62,156 nucleotides of DNA, from NCBI GenBank assembly GCA_022791915.1, contig JAAWAB010000013.1, positions 1-62,156 of the forward strand, written 5' to 3'. Positions 43,105-51,517 of the stretch are shown here, one piece after another. Below the pieces are notes generated by a model. That model searched no databases. It was not told the DNA's origin and was given only the letters and a program-made list of their open reading frames with translations. Each line of letters starts with the position of its first letter. The first letter of the stretch is position 1. Source of the DNA: Clostridia bacterium. Lineage in GTDB: Bacteria; Bacillota; Clostridia; Christensenellales; Pumilibacteraceae. The position numbers were made by a program, and so were the translations under genes.

Positions 43105-43204
43105 ACCCGTTTCCCCTCAACCCGCACCCGTTCGGCGCAGGCGAATTCTTTTGCATTATACGCCGCCGCCCAAAACCTTGTCAAGTAAAAACCGTTTGTC
43201 CACA

Positions 43205-43232
43205 ACGCAAAACGCCCGCCCGATTCGGGCGG
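43205..43232 (-). terminator. Terminator after the Cys-rich microprotein gene
   Basis: Minus-strand stem CCGCCCGA / TCGGGCGG (perfect, one-base loop in the minimal drawing) followed by GCGTTTTGCG. It closes the riboswitch-ATPase-microprotein unit. Confidence 0.7.
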
Positions 43233-43251
43233 TACGTCTGCAAAGAATTTT

Positions 43252-43386
43252 TCAGTTGTAGTACGAAAGCCGCTCGGCGCAGTCGCATAAATCCCACGCA
43301 CAGTCGGGGCAATAATCGTTGCCGCACGACGGGCAATGCCGCGCATTCTCGGGCGAAACGTATTTTTTGCATTTACAACAAATCAT
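43252..43386 (-). CDS. 44-residue Cys-rich (zinc-ribbon-like) microprotein
   Basis: An ORF for a 44-residue protein with nine Cys and one His: ICCKCKK, HCPSCG, YCPDC, LCDC. The CxxC pairs spaced about 12-15 residues apart resemble a zinc ribbon or double metal-binding knuckle. It starts 29 bases after the stop of the P2-type ATPase and ends just before a terminator, so it is the last gene of that unit. No clear Shine-Dalgarno sequence is visible, which leaves translation uncertain. Possible roles include metal binding or regulating the pump. It could also be an unrelated small zinc protein. Confidence 0.65.
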   Translation of the reverse strand: MICCKCKKYVSPENARHCPSCGNDYCPDCAWDLCDCAERLSYYN

Positions 43387-43415
43387 ACCGTTATTTTGCC
43401 GCACTCGCCGTCCGA

Positions 43416-46079
43416 TTATGTATTCGCTCTTTTTTTGCTTATTCGCACGAGCAGTTTATACAGTTCGTTAAACACGATAATCGAAACGGTAAACGCAATG
43501 ATTTTAACCCAGGTAACAAAATCGAGCGGCGCCACGTCGAACACGAGCGACCCGAATTGCGTGATAAGAATTTGCAATCCGAAGGTGATTGCCATTACAA
43601 TCCACATAATCTTATTGCGCTTGATTCCCGAAAACACACTGCGCGTCCCGAGCTCGCGCGCATTCACGGCGTTAAACAACTGAAAGAGCACAAACGCAGT
43701 GAACATTACCGATTTTTCCATGCCGCCGGGCACGCGCAGAAAATTCAGATATGCCTGCGCAATCAGCATTCCCGCAACAAACAGTCCGTTTGCGATAATC
43801 CGCAACAGCATGGTTCGCGTAACGATTCCGCTGTTTCGCCGAATGGGTTTGCGGTTCATCAGTTCCGCGCCGCCCGCTTCCAGACCCAAACTCAACGCAG
43901 GCGGTCCGTCCATAATCAGATTCACCCATAATAGTTCGAGCGCGTTAAAGGGCGCCTCGCCGCCGGGAACAAGCGAGAAAATCACGGTGAGCAGCACGGC
44001 GGAAATATTCACGGTAAGCTGAAAGAGAATAAACCGCTGAAAATTCTCGTAAATTCCCCGCCCCCATTGCACGCTTTTCACAATGGTGGAAAAGCTGTCG
44101 TCCAACAGCACGATGTCGCTCGCTTCCTTGCTGACTTCGGTGCCCGTGATTCCCATGGCAATGCCGATGTCGGCGTTCTTGATTGCAGGCGCGTCGTTGA
44201 TTCCGTCGCCCGTAACAGCCACCACTTCGCCCAGCGCCATCAAAGCGTTCACAATGCGCAACTTTGTTTGCGGCGTAGAGCGCGCCACCACACGAATATC
44301 GGGCAATCTGCGGTATAACTCGGCGTCGGGCATTTCTTCTATCTGCGCCGCCGTATACACCTGCGCGTCGTCGGTGGCGATTTTCAGTTCGCGCGCAATG
44401 GCACGGGCGGTAATCACGTTATCTCCCGTCAGCATTTTAATCCCTACGCCCGCCGCGCGGCACTTTTCCACCGCCTCGTACACTTCTTTGCGCACGGGGT
44501 CGCTGATAACCGCAAAGCCATCGAAAATCATGTTCCGCTCTATTTCGGCTCTGCCGTTTTCAAAATCGGGAACGCTTGCCTGCGTGGTATGCGCAAAGGC
44601 AATCACACGCTTTGCCTGTTCTTCGTAGGCTTTCAACTCGCTCTCTATGCCGTGCTTTTCCTGCGCCGACATTTCGCACATGGCAAGCACTTTTTCGGGC
44701 GCGCCCTTTACAAACGCCACGAATTTGCCTTCCCTGCGCACTACCGTAGTCATTTTCTTTTCTTCGCTCGAAAACGCGTATCGGTAGGCAACGTCCGCCG
44801 TCTGTCGCCTGTTTTCGTACGAAATCTCGCAGGCGGACGCATACGCTTTCAGTAGCGCGCACTCGGTGGGATTGCCCACAAACAACTCTTTTCCGTTCTC
44901 GTCCGCACCCAGATTGGCGGTGCTGTTTATGCAAAAGTTATCCAAAAGCATTTCGTCGCGCACTTGCTCGGGTCGCAACCGCTTTCCGCTTGCATAAATC
45001 TCGCCCACGGTCATTTTGTTTTCGGTAAGCGTGCCCGTTTTGTCCGAACAAATCACGCTGATACACCCCACCGTTTCGCACGCCACCATCTTTTTGACCA
45101 ACGCGTTCTGCTTCGCCATTTTAATCACGTTGAGCGCGAGCGACACCGCCACAATCGTAGGCAACCCTTCGGGCACCGACGCCACAATCAGCACAATGCT
45201 GGTGATAAAAATTTCCTGTATGTTGTCAAACGACACGTTGCCCGTAACAAAAAGCGTAACCAGCCGGATAATAAACACCGTTGCCGCCGCAAGCGCGCCG
45301 ATTACGGTGATAATCTTGCCCAATTTGTCGAGCTTGTGTTGCAACGGCGTCATCTGGGTTTTCACATCGCCCAACGATTTGGCAATCTGCCCGATTTCGG
45401 TGCTGTCGCCCACTGCCACCACCACGGCGCTCGCGTTCCCCGCCGTAACGTAACACCCGCCGTACACCATGTTTTTGCGTTCGGCAAGCGGCACGGGGCG
45501 GTCTTTGTATACCTCGTTCGCCTTCTTGCGCACGGGGTGACTTTCGCCCGTGAGCGGCGATTCGTCCACCGAAAAATTCTCGCTCGTCAGTAGACGGCAG
45601 TCCACGGGAATTTTGTCGCCCGTTTCAAAAAACACAATATCGCCCGCCACCAACTCGCTTTGCTTGATTTTGTCTGCGTGCCCGCCGCGTCGCACTTTTA
45701 CCGACACGTCCTCGCCCATGCGCTTCAATGCGTCGAACGCTTTCAAGCTCTTGCCTTCCATAATAATGGTAATCGTTACCGAAATCACGATTGCCGCCAC
45801 GATTCCCAAACATTCTATGTAATCGAAACGGTCACCGCGCACCGTTTTAATAATATTCACGGTTACGGTTATGGCAAGCGCCACCAAAAGGATAATCATC
45901 ATCGGCTCGGTAAGCCCGTCTATAATGCGGCGAACAAGCGATTTCTGCTTTACGGGCGTGAGTCTGTTCTCGCCCCATTTTTTCGCGTGTGCGGCAACCT
46001 GCGCGGCGTTTAGCCCCGTATCGGGATTGGTGTCCCATTCGCGGACTGCTTCTTGCTGTGTCAGTTTTTCGGCGTTCAT
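43416..46079 (-). CDS. P2-type cation ATPase, probable Mn2+/Ca2+ exporter
   Basis: An 887-residue pump with the full P2 layout. It has an N-terminal cation ATPase domain (GLNAAQVAAHAKKWGENRL), SPLTGES, VASVPEGLPTIVAV in helix 4, CSDKTGTLTENKMTVG with the phosphorylated Asp near 346, TGDGINDAPAIKNADIG, and ten membrane helices. By sequence alone it would be called a Ca2+ ATPase. A yybP-ykoY Mn2+ riboswitch directly upstream (46146-46291) argues for manganese export, as for Lactococcus YoaB. GGAGAG precedes the ATG. Confidence 0.93.
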   Translation of the reverse strand: MNAEKLTQQEAVREWDTNPDTGLNAAQVAAHAKKWGENRLTPVKQKSLVRRIIDGLTEPMMIILLVALAITVTVNIIKTVRGDRFDYIECLGIVAAIVISVTITIIMEGKSLKAFDALKRMGEDVSVKVRRGGHADKIKQSELVAGDIVFFETGDKIPVDCRLLTSENFSVDESPLTGESHPVRKKANEVYKDRPVPLAERKNMVYGGCYVTAGNASAVVVAVGDSTEIGQIAKSLGDVKTQMTPLQHKLDKLGKIITVIGALAAATVFIIRLVTLFVTGNVSFDNIQEIFITSIVLIVASVPEGLPTIVAVSLALNVIKMAKQNALVKKMVACETVGCISVICSDKTGTLTENKMTVGEIYASGKRLRPEQVRDEMLLDNFCINSTANLGADENGKELFVGNPTECALLKAYASACEISYENRRQTADVAYRYAFSSEEKKMTTVVRREGKFVAFVKGAPEKVLAMCEMSAQEKHGIESELKAYEEQAKRVIAFAHTTQASVPDFENGRAEIERNMIFDGFAVISDPVRKEVYEAVEKCRAAGVGIKMLTGDNVITARAIARELKIATDDAQVYTAAQIEEMPDAELYRRLPDIRVVARSTPQTKLRIVNALMALGEVVAVTGDGINDAPAIKNADIGIAMGITGTEVSKEASDIVLLDDSFSTIVKSVQWGRGIYENFQRFILFQLTVNISAVLLTVIFSLVPGGEAPFNALELLWVNLIMDGPPALSLGLEAGGAELMNRKPIRRNSGIVTRTMLLRIIANGLFVAGMLIAQAYLNFLRVPGGMEKSVMFTAFVLFQLFNAVNARELGTRSVFSGIKRNKIMWIVMAITFGLQILITQFGSLVFDVAPLDFVTWVKIIAFTVSIIVFNELYKLLVRISKKRANT

Positions 46080-46145
46080 ACTACTCTCCTCTCTGCAATT
46101 TTATGCCGTGCCCGTTTGGCAAATGCTTTTTCGACAATATGGAAT

Positions 46146-46291
46146 AAAAAAAGACTTCCGCCATACAAAATGGCAAAAGTCTCATTACCGTCATATATAC
46201 GCCACAAGCGCGAACCATACGAGGGCGACGGGTGCCAGTCGCCTTTCGGCAACACGCTGTTGACAATCCGTCCTTGGAATTACTCCCTTTT
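46146..46291 (-). ncRNA. yybP-ykoY manganese riboswitch with terminator
   Basis: On the minus strand the leader starts AAAAGGGAGTAATT and later has AATGAGACTTTTGCC, matching the two conserved metal-binding loop segments of the yybP-ykoY class (GGGGAGUA and GACGAGACCUUUGCC), with paired arms between. The last part forms a terminator AGACTTTTGCCAT / ATGGCGGAAGTCT followed by seven T. Mn2+ binding in this class prevents termination, so high Mn2+ should turn on the ATPase gene 67 bases downstream. Confidence 0.87.
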
Positions 46292-46300
46292 GACTCGTTT

Positions 46301-46329
46301 ATTCTAACACGGCGACAAAAAACTGTCAA
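46301..46329 (-). promoter_or_regulatory. Promoter of the riboswitch-ATPase unit
   Basis: On the minus strand TTGACA, 17 bases, TAGAAT. The expected start near 46294 coincides with the 5' end of the riboswitch. Confidence 0.8.
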
Positions 46330-46398
46330 CCGTTTTCCCACGCCTTTTCAGCGCTTTTTTCCACGCTATACGAAAAATCCGCGCCGTATCGTAAAAAT

Positions 46399-46938
46399 TT
46401 ATACGTTCTTCCCCATTTCATACGCCTTTGCGGGAAAATCGGTGGAAAGAATATCGCCTTTGTCGTTCACGCCGATTCCGCGCAAAACGCCTTTCAGAGT
46501 CACGCCGTCAAAACAGTCAATCCACCCTTGCACGTCTTTCACACTGCCGTCCATGGCGCTCTCCTCTCCCTCGGCGGACGTGGCAAGCAAATATACTTCC
46601 TTAAAATTGTTTTCGCGCGGATAGAGCGGATTGAGCCTGTCCAAAAACGTTTTCAACTGCCCCGACACGGCATAGTAATACACGGGTGTGGCAAACACAA
46701 GCACGTCGCTACTTTGCACGGCGGCATACAGTCCGTTCATATCGTCGCGCTGTACGCACCCTTCACGTTGTAAGCACGCAAAACACCCCAAGCAAAATTG
46801 CAAGTTCATTTCGCGGATATTCACTTTTTTCACACTGTGCCCCGCCTGCGTTGCGCCGCGCGCAAACTGCTCCGCCAGAATATCCGAATTGCCGTCCTTT
46901 CTCGGCGAGGACGACACGATAAAAATTTTCTTTCCCAT
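46399..46938 (-). CDS. NADPH-dependent FMN reductase / iron-sulfur flavoprotein-like
   Basis: A 179-residue flavodoxin-fold protein. VSSSPRKDGNSDILAEQF binds FMN phosphate and ATPVYYYAVSGQLKTFLDR is the usual second segment. The Cys pattern CLGCFACLQREGC (C-x2-C-x2-C-x5-C) matches the compact cluster motif of iron-sulfur flavoproteins, but the same segment also occurs in plain reductases, so a cluster is only possible. AAGGAG precedes the ATG at 46938. Electron partner unknown. Confidence 0.88.
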   Translation of the reverse strand: MGKKIFIVSSSPRKDGNSDILAEQFARGATQAGHSVKKVNIREMNLQFCLGCFACLQREGCVQRDDMNGLYAAVQSSDVLVFATPVYYYAVSGQLKTFLDRLNPLYPRENNFKEVYLLATSAEGEESAMDGSVKDVQGWIDCFDGVTLKGVLRGIGVNDKGDILSTDFPAKAYEMGKNV

Positions 46939-46987
46939 ACGATTGCCTTCTCCTTCGTATATTTTTACTTTTGCCTTATGTAATTCC

Positions 46988-47021
46988 AAAAAGCAGACCC
47001 ATTCAGGCAGGTCTGCTTTTT
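46988..47021 (-). terminator. Terminator of the gene at 47031-48146
   Basis: Stem AAAAAGCAGACC / GGTCTGCTTTTT, ten-base loop. It follows the stop codon at 47031 by ten bases on the minus strand. Confidence 0.88.
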
Positions 47022-47030
47022 ATAGATTTT

Positions 47031-48146
47031 TTATTTTCGGCTGACGCCGCTCATCGATTTGAGCAGAGCGGCAAGCGCTTTGTTGAGTTTTTGCTGACAC
47101 TCGGGCGTCTTGTTTTCGGGCTTTGCACGTTCCTTTTGCAACTGCAACGCCACTTCTTTCATCTGCGCAAGCGTAGCCCCTTCTTTGGTAATACGGTCGA
47201 TACGCGCAATCACTTCGTCGGCGGACGAAAGTCCTGCGGGCGCAGGTTCGGGTTCCGCCTGCGCCGCCGCTTTTGCCTGCGCCGCCTGCTGTTCGGCACG
47301 CATGCGCGCCATCGCTTCGGCGCGTGCTCTCGCCTTCATTTCCGCCTCGCTCTCCTGCTGCTCCGCAACAGGCTCGAATACCGTAGCCTGCGGTGCGGAT
47401 TGCTCGGGCTGTTCCTCTTCTTCGTCGGCAAGTTCTACCGAAATATGCGTAGGCGCGTCGAACGTGGCTTCATACGTGTCCGCATGCACGGGCGTTTCGT
47501 CGGGGCGAACAAACGGCACTTCGTCCCGTTGTTCTTCGCGTTGCGGTTGTTCTTCTTCCCGCGCCGCGCCGCCGTGCAGGTTGACGTCTAACGTATCCAC
47601 GTATTTGGTATATACGCGCACGCCGCTTTTGAGAACGGCGGAAGATATCAATCCCGCAAACAAACGCAACAACATCACGCCCACCGTCACCATGGCGGGA
47701 ATGAGATAATAGTACATCGTGCCCTTTTCCACGTTCATCATTTTGGTCGGCTTTACGTATGACATCAAAAAGAAAGAAAGCAACGCCGCCAAAATGCCCG
47801 CCGCCATTACGGCACCCGGAAAGCGCGCCGCCGCGCTCGAACGAAACGGTCTGTACACACAGGCGTCTACCGTAATTACGTCGCTCGGCTTTTCACCCGA
47901 CTGCTTTGCCTTTTTATATTGCTTGCGCACGCGCACGGGCATGTCTTTTGCCGTTTGCTGAAAATTTGCCGCCGTAGGTTTGGCAATCGCCTTTTTCGCC
48001 AACCGCTTAAACTTGCCGAGTTCGCCGCCGAGCGCCGCAATCAAGCCTATCACAAACACAACCAGCACGATTCCCAACGCAGCCGCAAGGAGTACCAAGC
48101 CGTTCATCTTGCCGAGTAAATCGGCGATTTTTTCAAATACTTTCAT
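47031..48146 (-). CDS. Membrane protein of unknown function with disordered linker and helical tail
   Basis: A 371-residue protein. It has one hydrophobic segment near residues 15-40, a basic stretch, a second membrane pair (about 105-165), a long Glu/Gln/Pro/Ala-rich linker (about 195-305), and a C-terminal helical domain (SSADEVIARIDRITKEGATLAQMKEVALQLQ is its first part in outline). I recognise no family. The basic loop between the membrane parts and the acidic linker would both face the cytoplasm if the first helix is an N-out anchor. GGGG lies before the ATG. Its promoter is probably at 48228-48257. Confidence 0.7.
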   Translation of the reverse strand: MKVFEKIADLLGKMNGLVLLAAALGIVLVVFVIGLIAALGGELGKFKRLAKKAIAKPTAANFQQTAKDMPVRVRKQYKKAKQSGEKPSDVITVDACVYRPFRSSAAARFPGAVMAAGILAALLSFFLMSYVKPTKMMNVEKGTMYYYLIPAMVTVGVMLLRLFAGLISSAVLKSGVRVYTKYVDTLDVNLHGGAAREEEQPQREEQRDEVPFVRPDETPVHADTYEATFDAPTHISVELADEEEEQPEQSAPQATVFEPVAEQQESEAEMKARARAEAMARMRAEQQAAQAKAAAQAEPEPAPAGLSSADEVIARIDRITKEGATLAQMKEVALQLQKERAKPENKTPECQQKLNKALAALLKSMSGVSRK

Positions 48147-48227
48147 GATGGTTTCCCCTAAAAATTTTATTCGATACTATGCCGAAGAAATGCGCCGAAC
48201 AAACAAATCGACACACTCCTTGCATAT

Positions 48228-48257
48228 AGTATACCATATCCGTTGCAAAAACGCTAA
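48228..48257 (-). promoter_or_regulatory. Extended -10 promoter of the gene at 48146
   Basis: On the minus strand TGGTATACT, a TG-extended -10 element, with a weak -35 (TTAGCG) 18 bases upstream. Leader about 75 bases. Confidence 0.5.
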
Positions 48258-48322
48258 CCTTTTACACCGTTTTTTCGGTTAAAATTTTTCCAAAACACGC
48301 GCAAACGGCAAAAAAAGGGACT

Positions 48323-51300
48323 CTACGTTCCGATTTCCACCAACTTGCCGCATGAAAAACCGTACAGATAGGTGCCGCGCACCTTCTTATGCAACACGCC
48401 TTCCACCGCTTTTTTGTACCAGCCGAGTTGGGCGGCATAGGCGGGCGAAGCAAGACTTTGCTCGCTTCCCGTCTTGTAATCCACAATATCCACACTGCCA
48501 TCGTCCGACACCACAAGCAAATCCACAACGCCCTGCACAAGCATGCCCGCTCCGTCCGTTCCGCTCTCGTCGAACGTACGGAGCACAAACGCCTTTTCCC
48601 TATAAAACTTCCGTCCGCCTATAAACGCGTTCACCACGGCAAACGCCCGTTCCATTTCGGCACGGTCGGTAAGCGCCCCTTCGTCGGGGAAACGGGCGCA
48701 TAAGCGCGCGTATGCGTCGGGCGCGCCAAAGTCCGCCCACTGCATGAATTTGTGGTACGCGCTCCCCCGCTTTGCCGCACGGTCGTCCTGCGGGAACAGG
48801 TCGGCGGACACGTTCTCTTCTTCCCCTTCGTGCACAAGCCCCGAAACCGAGGCTTTCACGGCGCGCGGCACAAAATCGGTGTGTTCCGTTTCTTCAAACC
48901 GTTTCGTAAGCAAGCGCACCGTTTCTCGATCGGGCTCACGGCTTTCCCGCGGCTTTGCCGTAATGCGGCGCGGGCGGTATTCGGACGGACGTACCCGTTC
49001 GGCACGCGCAATCGATTCGTATATCCATTCTATGTACGCAGTCGATTGTTCTTTGTCCCGCAAACGCATACTATCCGCAGGCGGCACCGTCGCGTACAAA
49101 CTCAACCGCTTTTGCGCACGGGTCATCGCCACGTAAAGAATGCGGAGTTCTTCTTCGGCAAGCGCACGGCGGCACTTGCGCGCGCATACGGCATACCGCG
49201 GATTTTCCACTACGGCGCGTTCGGCAAAGTCAAACGAACGCAACACAACGCCCTCGTCCGCGTCGCAAATCACGCTTGCATACACGTCGCGCATATTAAA
49301 CTGCTTATGCAATTCGGGCAGAATCACAAACGGAAATTCCAAGCCTTTGGAAGCGTGTACCGTCATAATCCGCACCGCATTGCCGCCCGAAGGCACTTTC
49401 AGCACGGGCATGCCCGTGCGCGCAACATGCCGTAAATACTCGTGTAAACGGTTGTATTCGGTCTGCGCCGCCAAGTGCTCCAAAAACGAATCGAGCGCCG
49501 CCGCCTCCCGCTCGCCCCCCGTTTTGAGCGCGTGATAAAAACAATCGTATTTCGCGGTGATTTCGCCCGCAAGTTCCGCCACCGTCTGCGTTGCCGCACA
49601 ATCGCGCAACGCATCTATCTGCGCCAAAAACCGCGCCGTCTTGCTTTCGAGCGCCGTGCCGTTCTCTCTTTGCCCACAGTGCGCCGCGTCTGCCACGCAA
49701 TCGCAAAACGCGCCGTCTTGCCGCTCGCGTAAGGCAACCAACTCGTCGCCCGTAAACGCGCCGAAGGCAGGCGAACACATCACCGCCGCAAGATTCACGT
49801 CGTCGCGCGCGTTGTCGAGCACGGTAAGCATGGATAATACCCCCGCCACCGACACAAACGCCGACGCGGCGGTATCGGACGAAACCACCGAAACGGGCAC
49901 GGACGCGGCGCGCAACCGCTTTTCGAGCAAATCGGTAAACGCATTGCGCGAACGCACCAACACGGCAATATCGCCGAATCCGCGCTCGCTCCCGTCCTCG
50001 TTTTTGCTCTCCGTGTAGGCAAGAATTTCTTCGGTAACCAAATCGGCTTCACATTCGAGTTCGCGGTCACACGGCGTCCGGCGGTCGTTTTGCACCGAAT
50101 ACACGGCGGGCATAAGCGGCTCGCTTTCGTCGGTATTCTCTTTTTCTATCAGCACCGTACGTACCTGCGCGCCTATGCTTTTGCCTGCCACCAATCGCGC
50201 GCCGTCGTCGTAATCGGCGCCGCCGAACGCTTTGGTCATCACGCGCGAAAATACGCCGTTCACCGTATCGAGAATGGTGCCGCCGCTGCGGAAATTGCGC
50301 GTCAGGTCTACCGTTTCCCCTTCGCCCGCCTTATACCGCGCATACTTTTCGCGGAAAAATTCGGGACTGCACATGCGGAATCCGTAAATAGACTGCTTTA
50401 CGTCGCCCACAAAAAACATGCGGCAGTCAAAAGCGCACAGAATGGTTTCCTGCAAAGGACTGATATCTTGATATTCGTCCACAAACACATAGTCGTACGC
50501 CGAAACGATTTCCTTGCGGTGCGTGCGCAGTATTCCCAAAGCCTCGTGTTCCAAATCGGCATAATCGGCTTTGCCGCGGGCGCGCTTGTGTTGCGTGTAT
50601 CGGGCGCCCGTCTGTTCGGCAAGAGCGCATAACGCGCGACAATAGCGTAAACTGCCTTCGTGCGAAGGCATGGCTTGCACTTTTTCCCGACGACGGCATA
50701 AGTCGGCATAATCGGCTTTGAGTTGCTTAAAACGCTCGTGCAAGTCAATCCATTCGGGTTTTCCGCGCAATACGGGCGTTGCCGCCGTGCATGCCACTTC
50801 CCGCCTTACGCAGTCTTTCCACTCCGACAGCGCGCTTTCGTCCGCCGCAAATCCCGCCGCGCATAAATCGGTTTGCAAAATCTCGGCGTCTTGTAACAGC
50901 TTGCGCCCTTCTTCCGCCAGAGCGTCCAACAAAACGCGCCTATACTCTCCGTCGGTGCGTTGCGCCGATTTATGTAACCACGCCGCAGGGTCGGGTTGGG
51001 CACGCGCATAATCGTATACCGCAACCACCGCTTCTTTCAGCCTGCGGTGCGAGCGACCCGTATAAAACGCCGCGTATAACCCCGCAAAATCTTCGTTCCC
51101 CTTTTCCTTCTCTTCCGCAATCACTTCTTCCGCCGCCTCGTTTTCGAGCGCTATCGCCTCGCCTTCTTCCAACACCGTAAACTCGGGGTCGAGGTCGCAG
51201 GCAAAAAACAGCGTTTTAATCACGTGCGCGCACCAGGAATGCAACGTGGAAATCTGCGCGCCCGCAAGCCGCGCAACGTGCGCGTTCAGTTTGGGGTCGT

Positions 51301-51517
51301 CGGCAAGACGCTCGGCAAGTTTGCGCTTCATGTCCGACGCCGCGGTTTTGGTAAACGTGCACACCAGCATGCGCCGCAAATCGGCGCCTTCGGCAAGTAA
51401 GGCGCAAATGCGTTCAATCATCACGGCGGTTTTTCCGCTACCCGCGCCCGCCGATACAATCAGATTTTTTCCGCGCGAATCAATCGCTTTTTTCTGTTGT
51501 TCCGTCCAATCGTTCAT
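48323..51517 (-). CDS. addA: ATP-dependent helicase/nuclease subunit A
   Basis: A 1064-residue UvrD-type helicase with a C-terminal nuclease, one half of AddAB, which resects double-strand breaks for recombination. SAGAGSGKT (residues 22-30) is the Walker A motif, VDEYQDISPLQ the Walker B motif, and VDIVDYKTG near 1010 is the nuclease core. It is somewhat shorter than the 1200-1250 residues common in Firmicutes. Its ATG overlaps the addB stop by four bases (ATGA), so the two are translated together. Confidence 0.95.
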   Translation of the reverse strand: MNDWTEQQKKAIDSRGKNLIVSAGAGSGKTAVMIERICALLAEGADLRRMLVCTFTKTAASDMKRKLAERLADDPKLNAHVARLAGAQISTLHSWCAHVIKTLFFACDLDPEFTVLEEGEAIALENEAAEEVIAEEKEKGNEDFAGLYAAFYTGRSHRRLKEAVVAVYDYARAQPDPAAWLHKSAQRTDGEYRRVLLDALAEEGRKLLQDAEILQTDLCAAGFAADESALSEWKDCVRREVACTAATPVLRGKPEWIDLHERFKQLKADYADLCRRREKVQAMPSHEGSLRYCRALCALAEQTGARYTQHKRARGKADYADLEHEALGILRTHRKEIVSAYDYVFVDEYQDISPLQETILCAFDCRMFFVGDVKQSIYGFRMCSPEFFREKYARYKAGEGETVDLTRNFRSGGTILDTVNGVFSRVMTKAFGGADYDDGARLVAGKSIGAQVRTVLIEKENTDESEPLMPAVYSVQNDRRTPCDRELECEADLVTEEILAYTESKNEDGSERGFGDIAVLVRSRNAFTDLLEKRLRAASVPVSVVSSDTAASAFVSVAGVLSMLTVLDNARDDVNLAAVMCSPAFGAFTGDELVALRERQDGAFCDCVADAAHCGQRENGTALESKTARFLAQIDALRDCAATQTVAELAGEITAKYDCFYHALKTGGEREAAALDSFLEHLAAQTEYNRLHEYLRHVARTGMPVLKVPSGGNAVRIMTVHASKGLEFPFVILPELHKQFNMRDVYASVICDADEGVVLRSFDFAERAVVENPRYAVCARKCRRALAEEELRILYVAMTRAQKRLSLYATVPPADSMRLRDKEQSTAYIEWIYESIARAERVRPSEYRPRRITAKPRESREPDRETVRLLTKRFEETEHTDFVPRAVKASVSGLVHEGEEENVSADLFPQDDRAAKRGSAYHKFMQWADFGAPDAYARLCARFPDEGALTDRAEMERAFAVVNAFIGGRKFYREKAFVLRTFDESGTDGAGMLVQGVVDLLVVSDDGSVDIVDYKTGSEQSLASPAYAAQLGWYKKAVEGVLHKKVRGTYLYGFSCGKLVEIGT

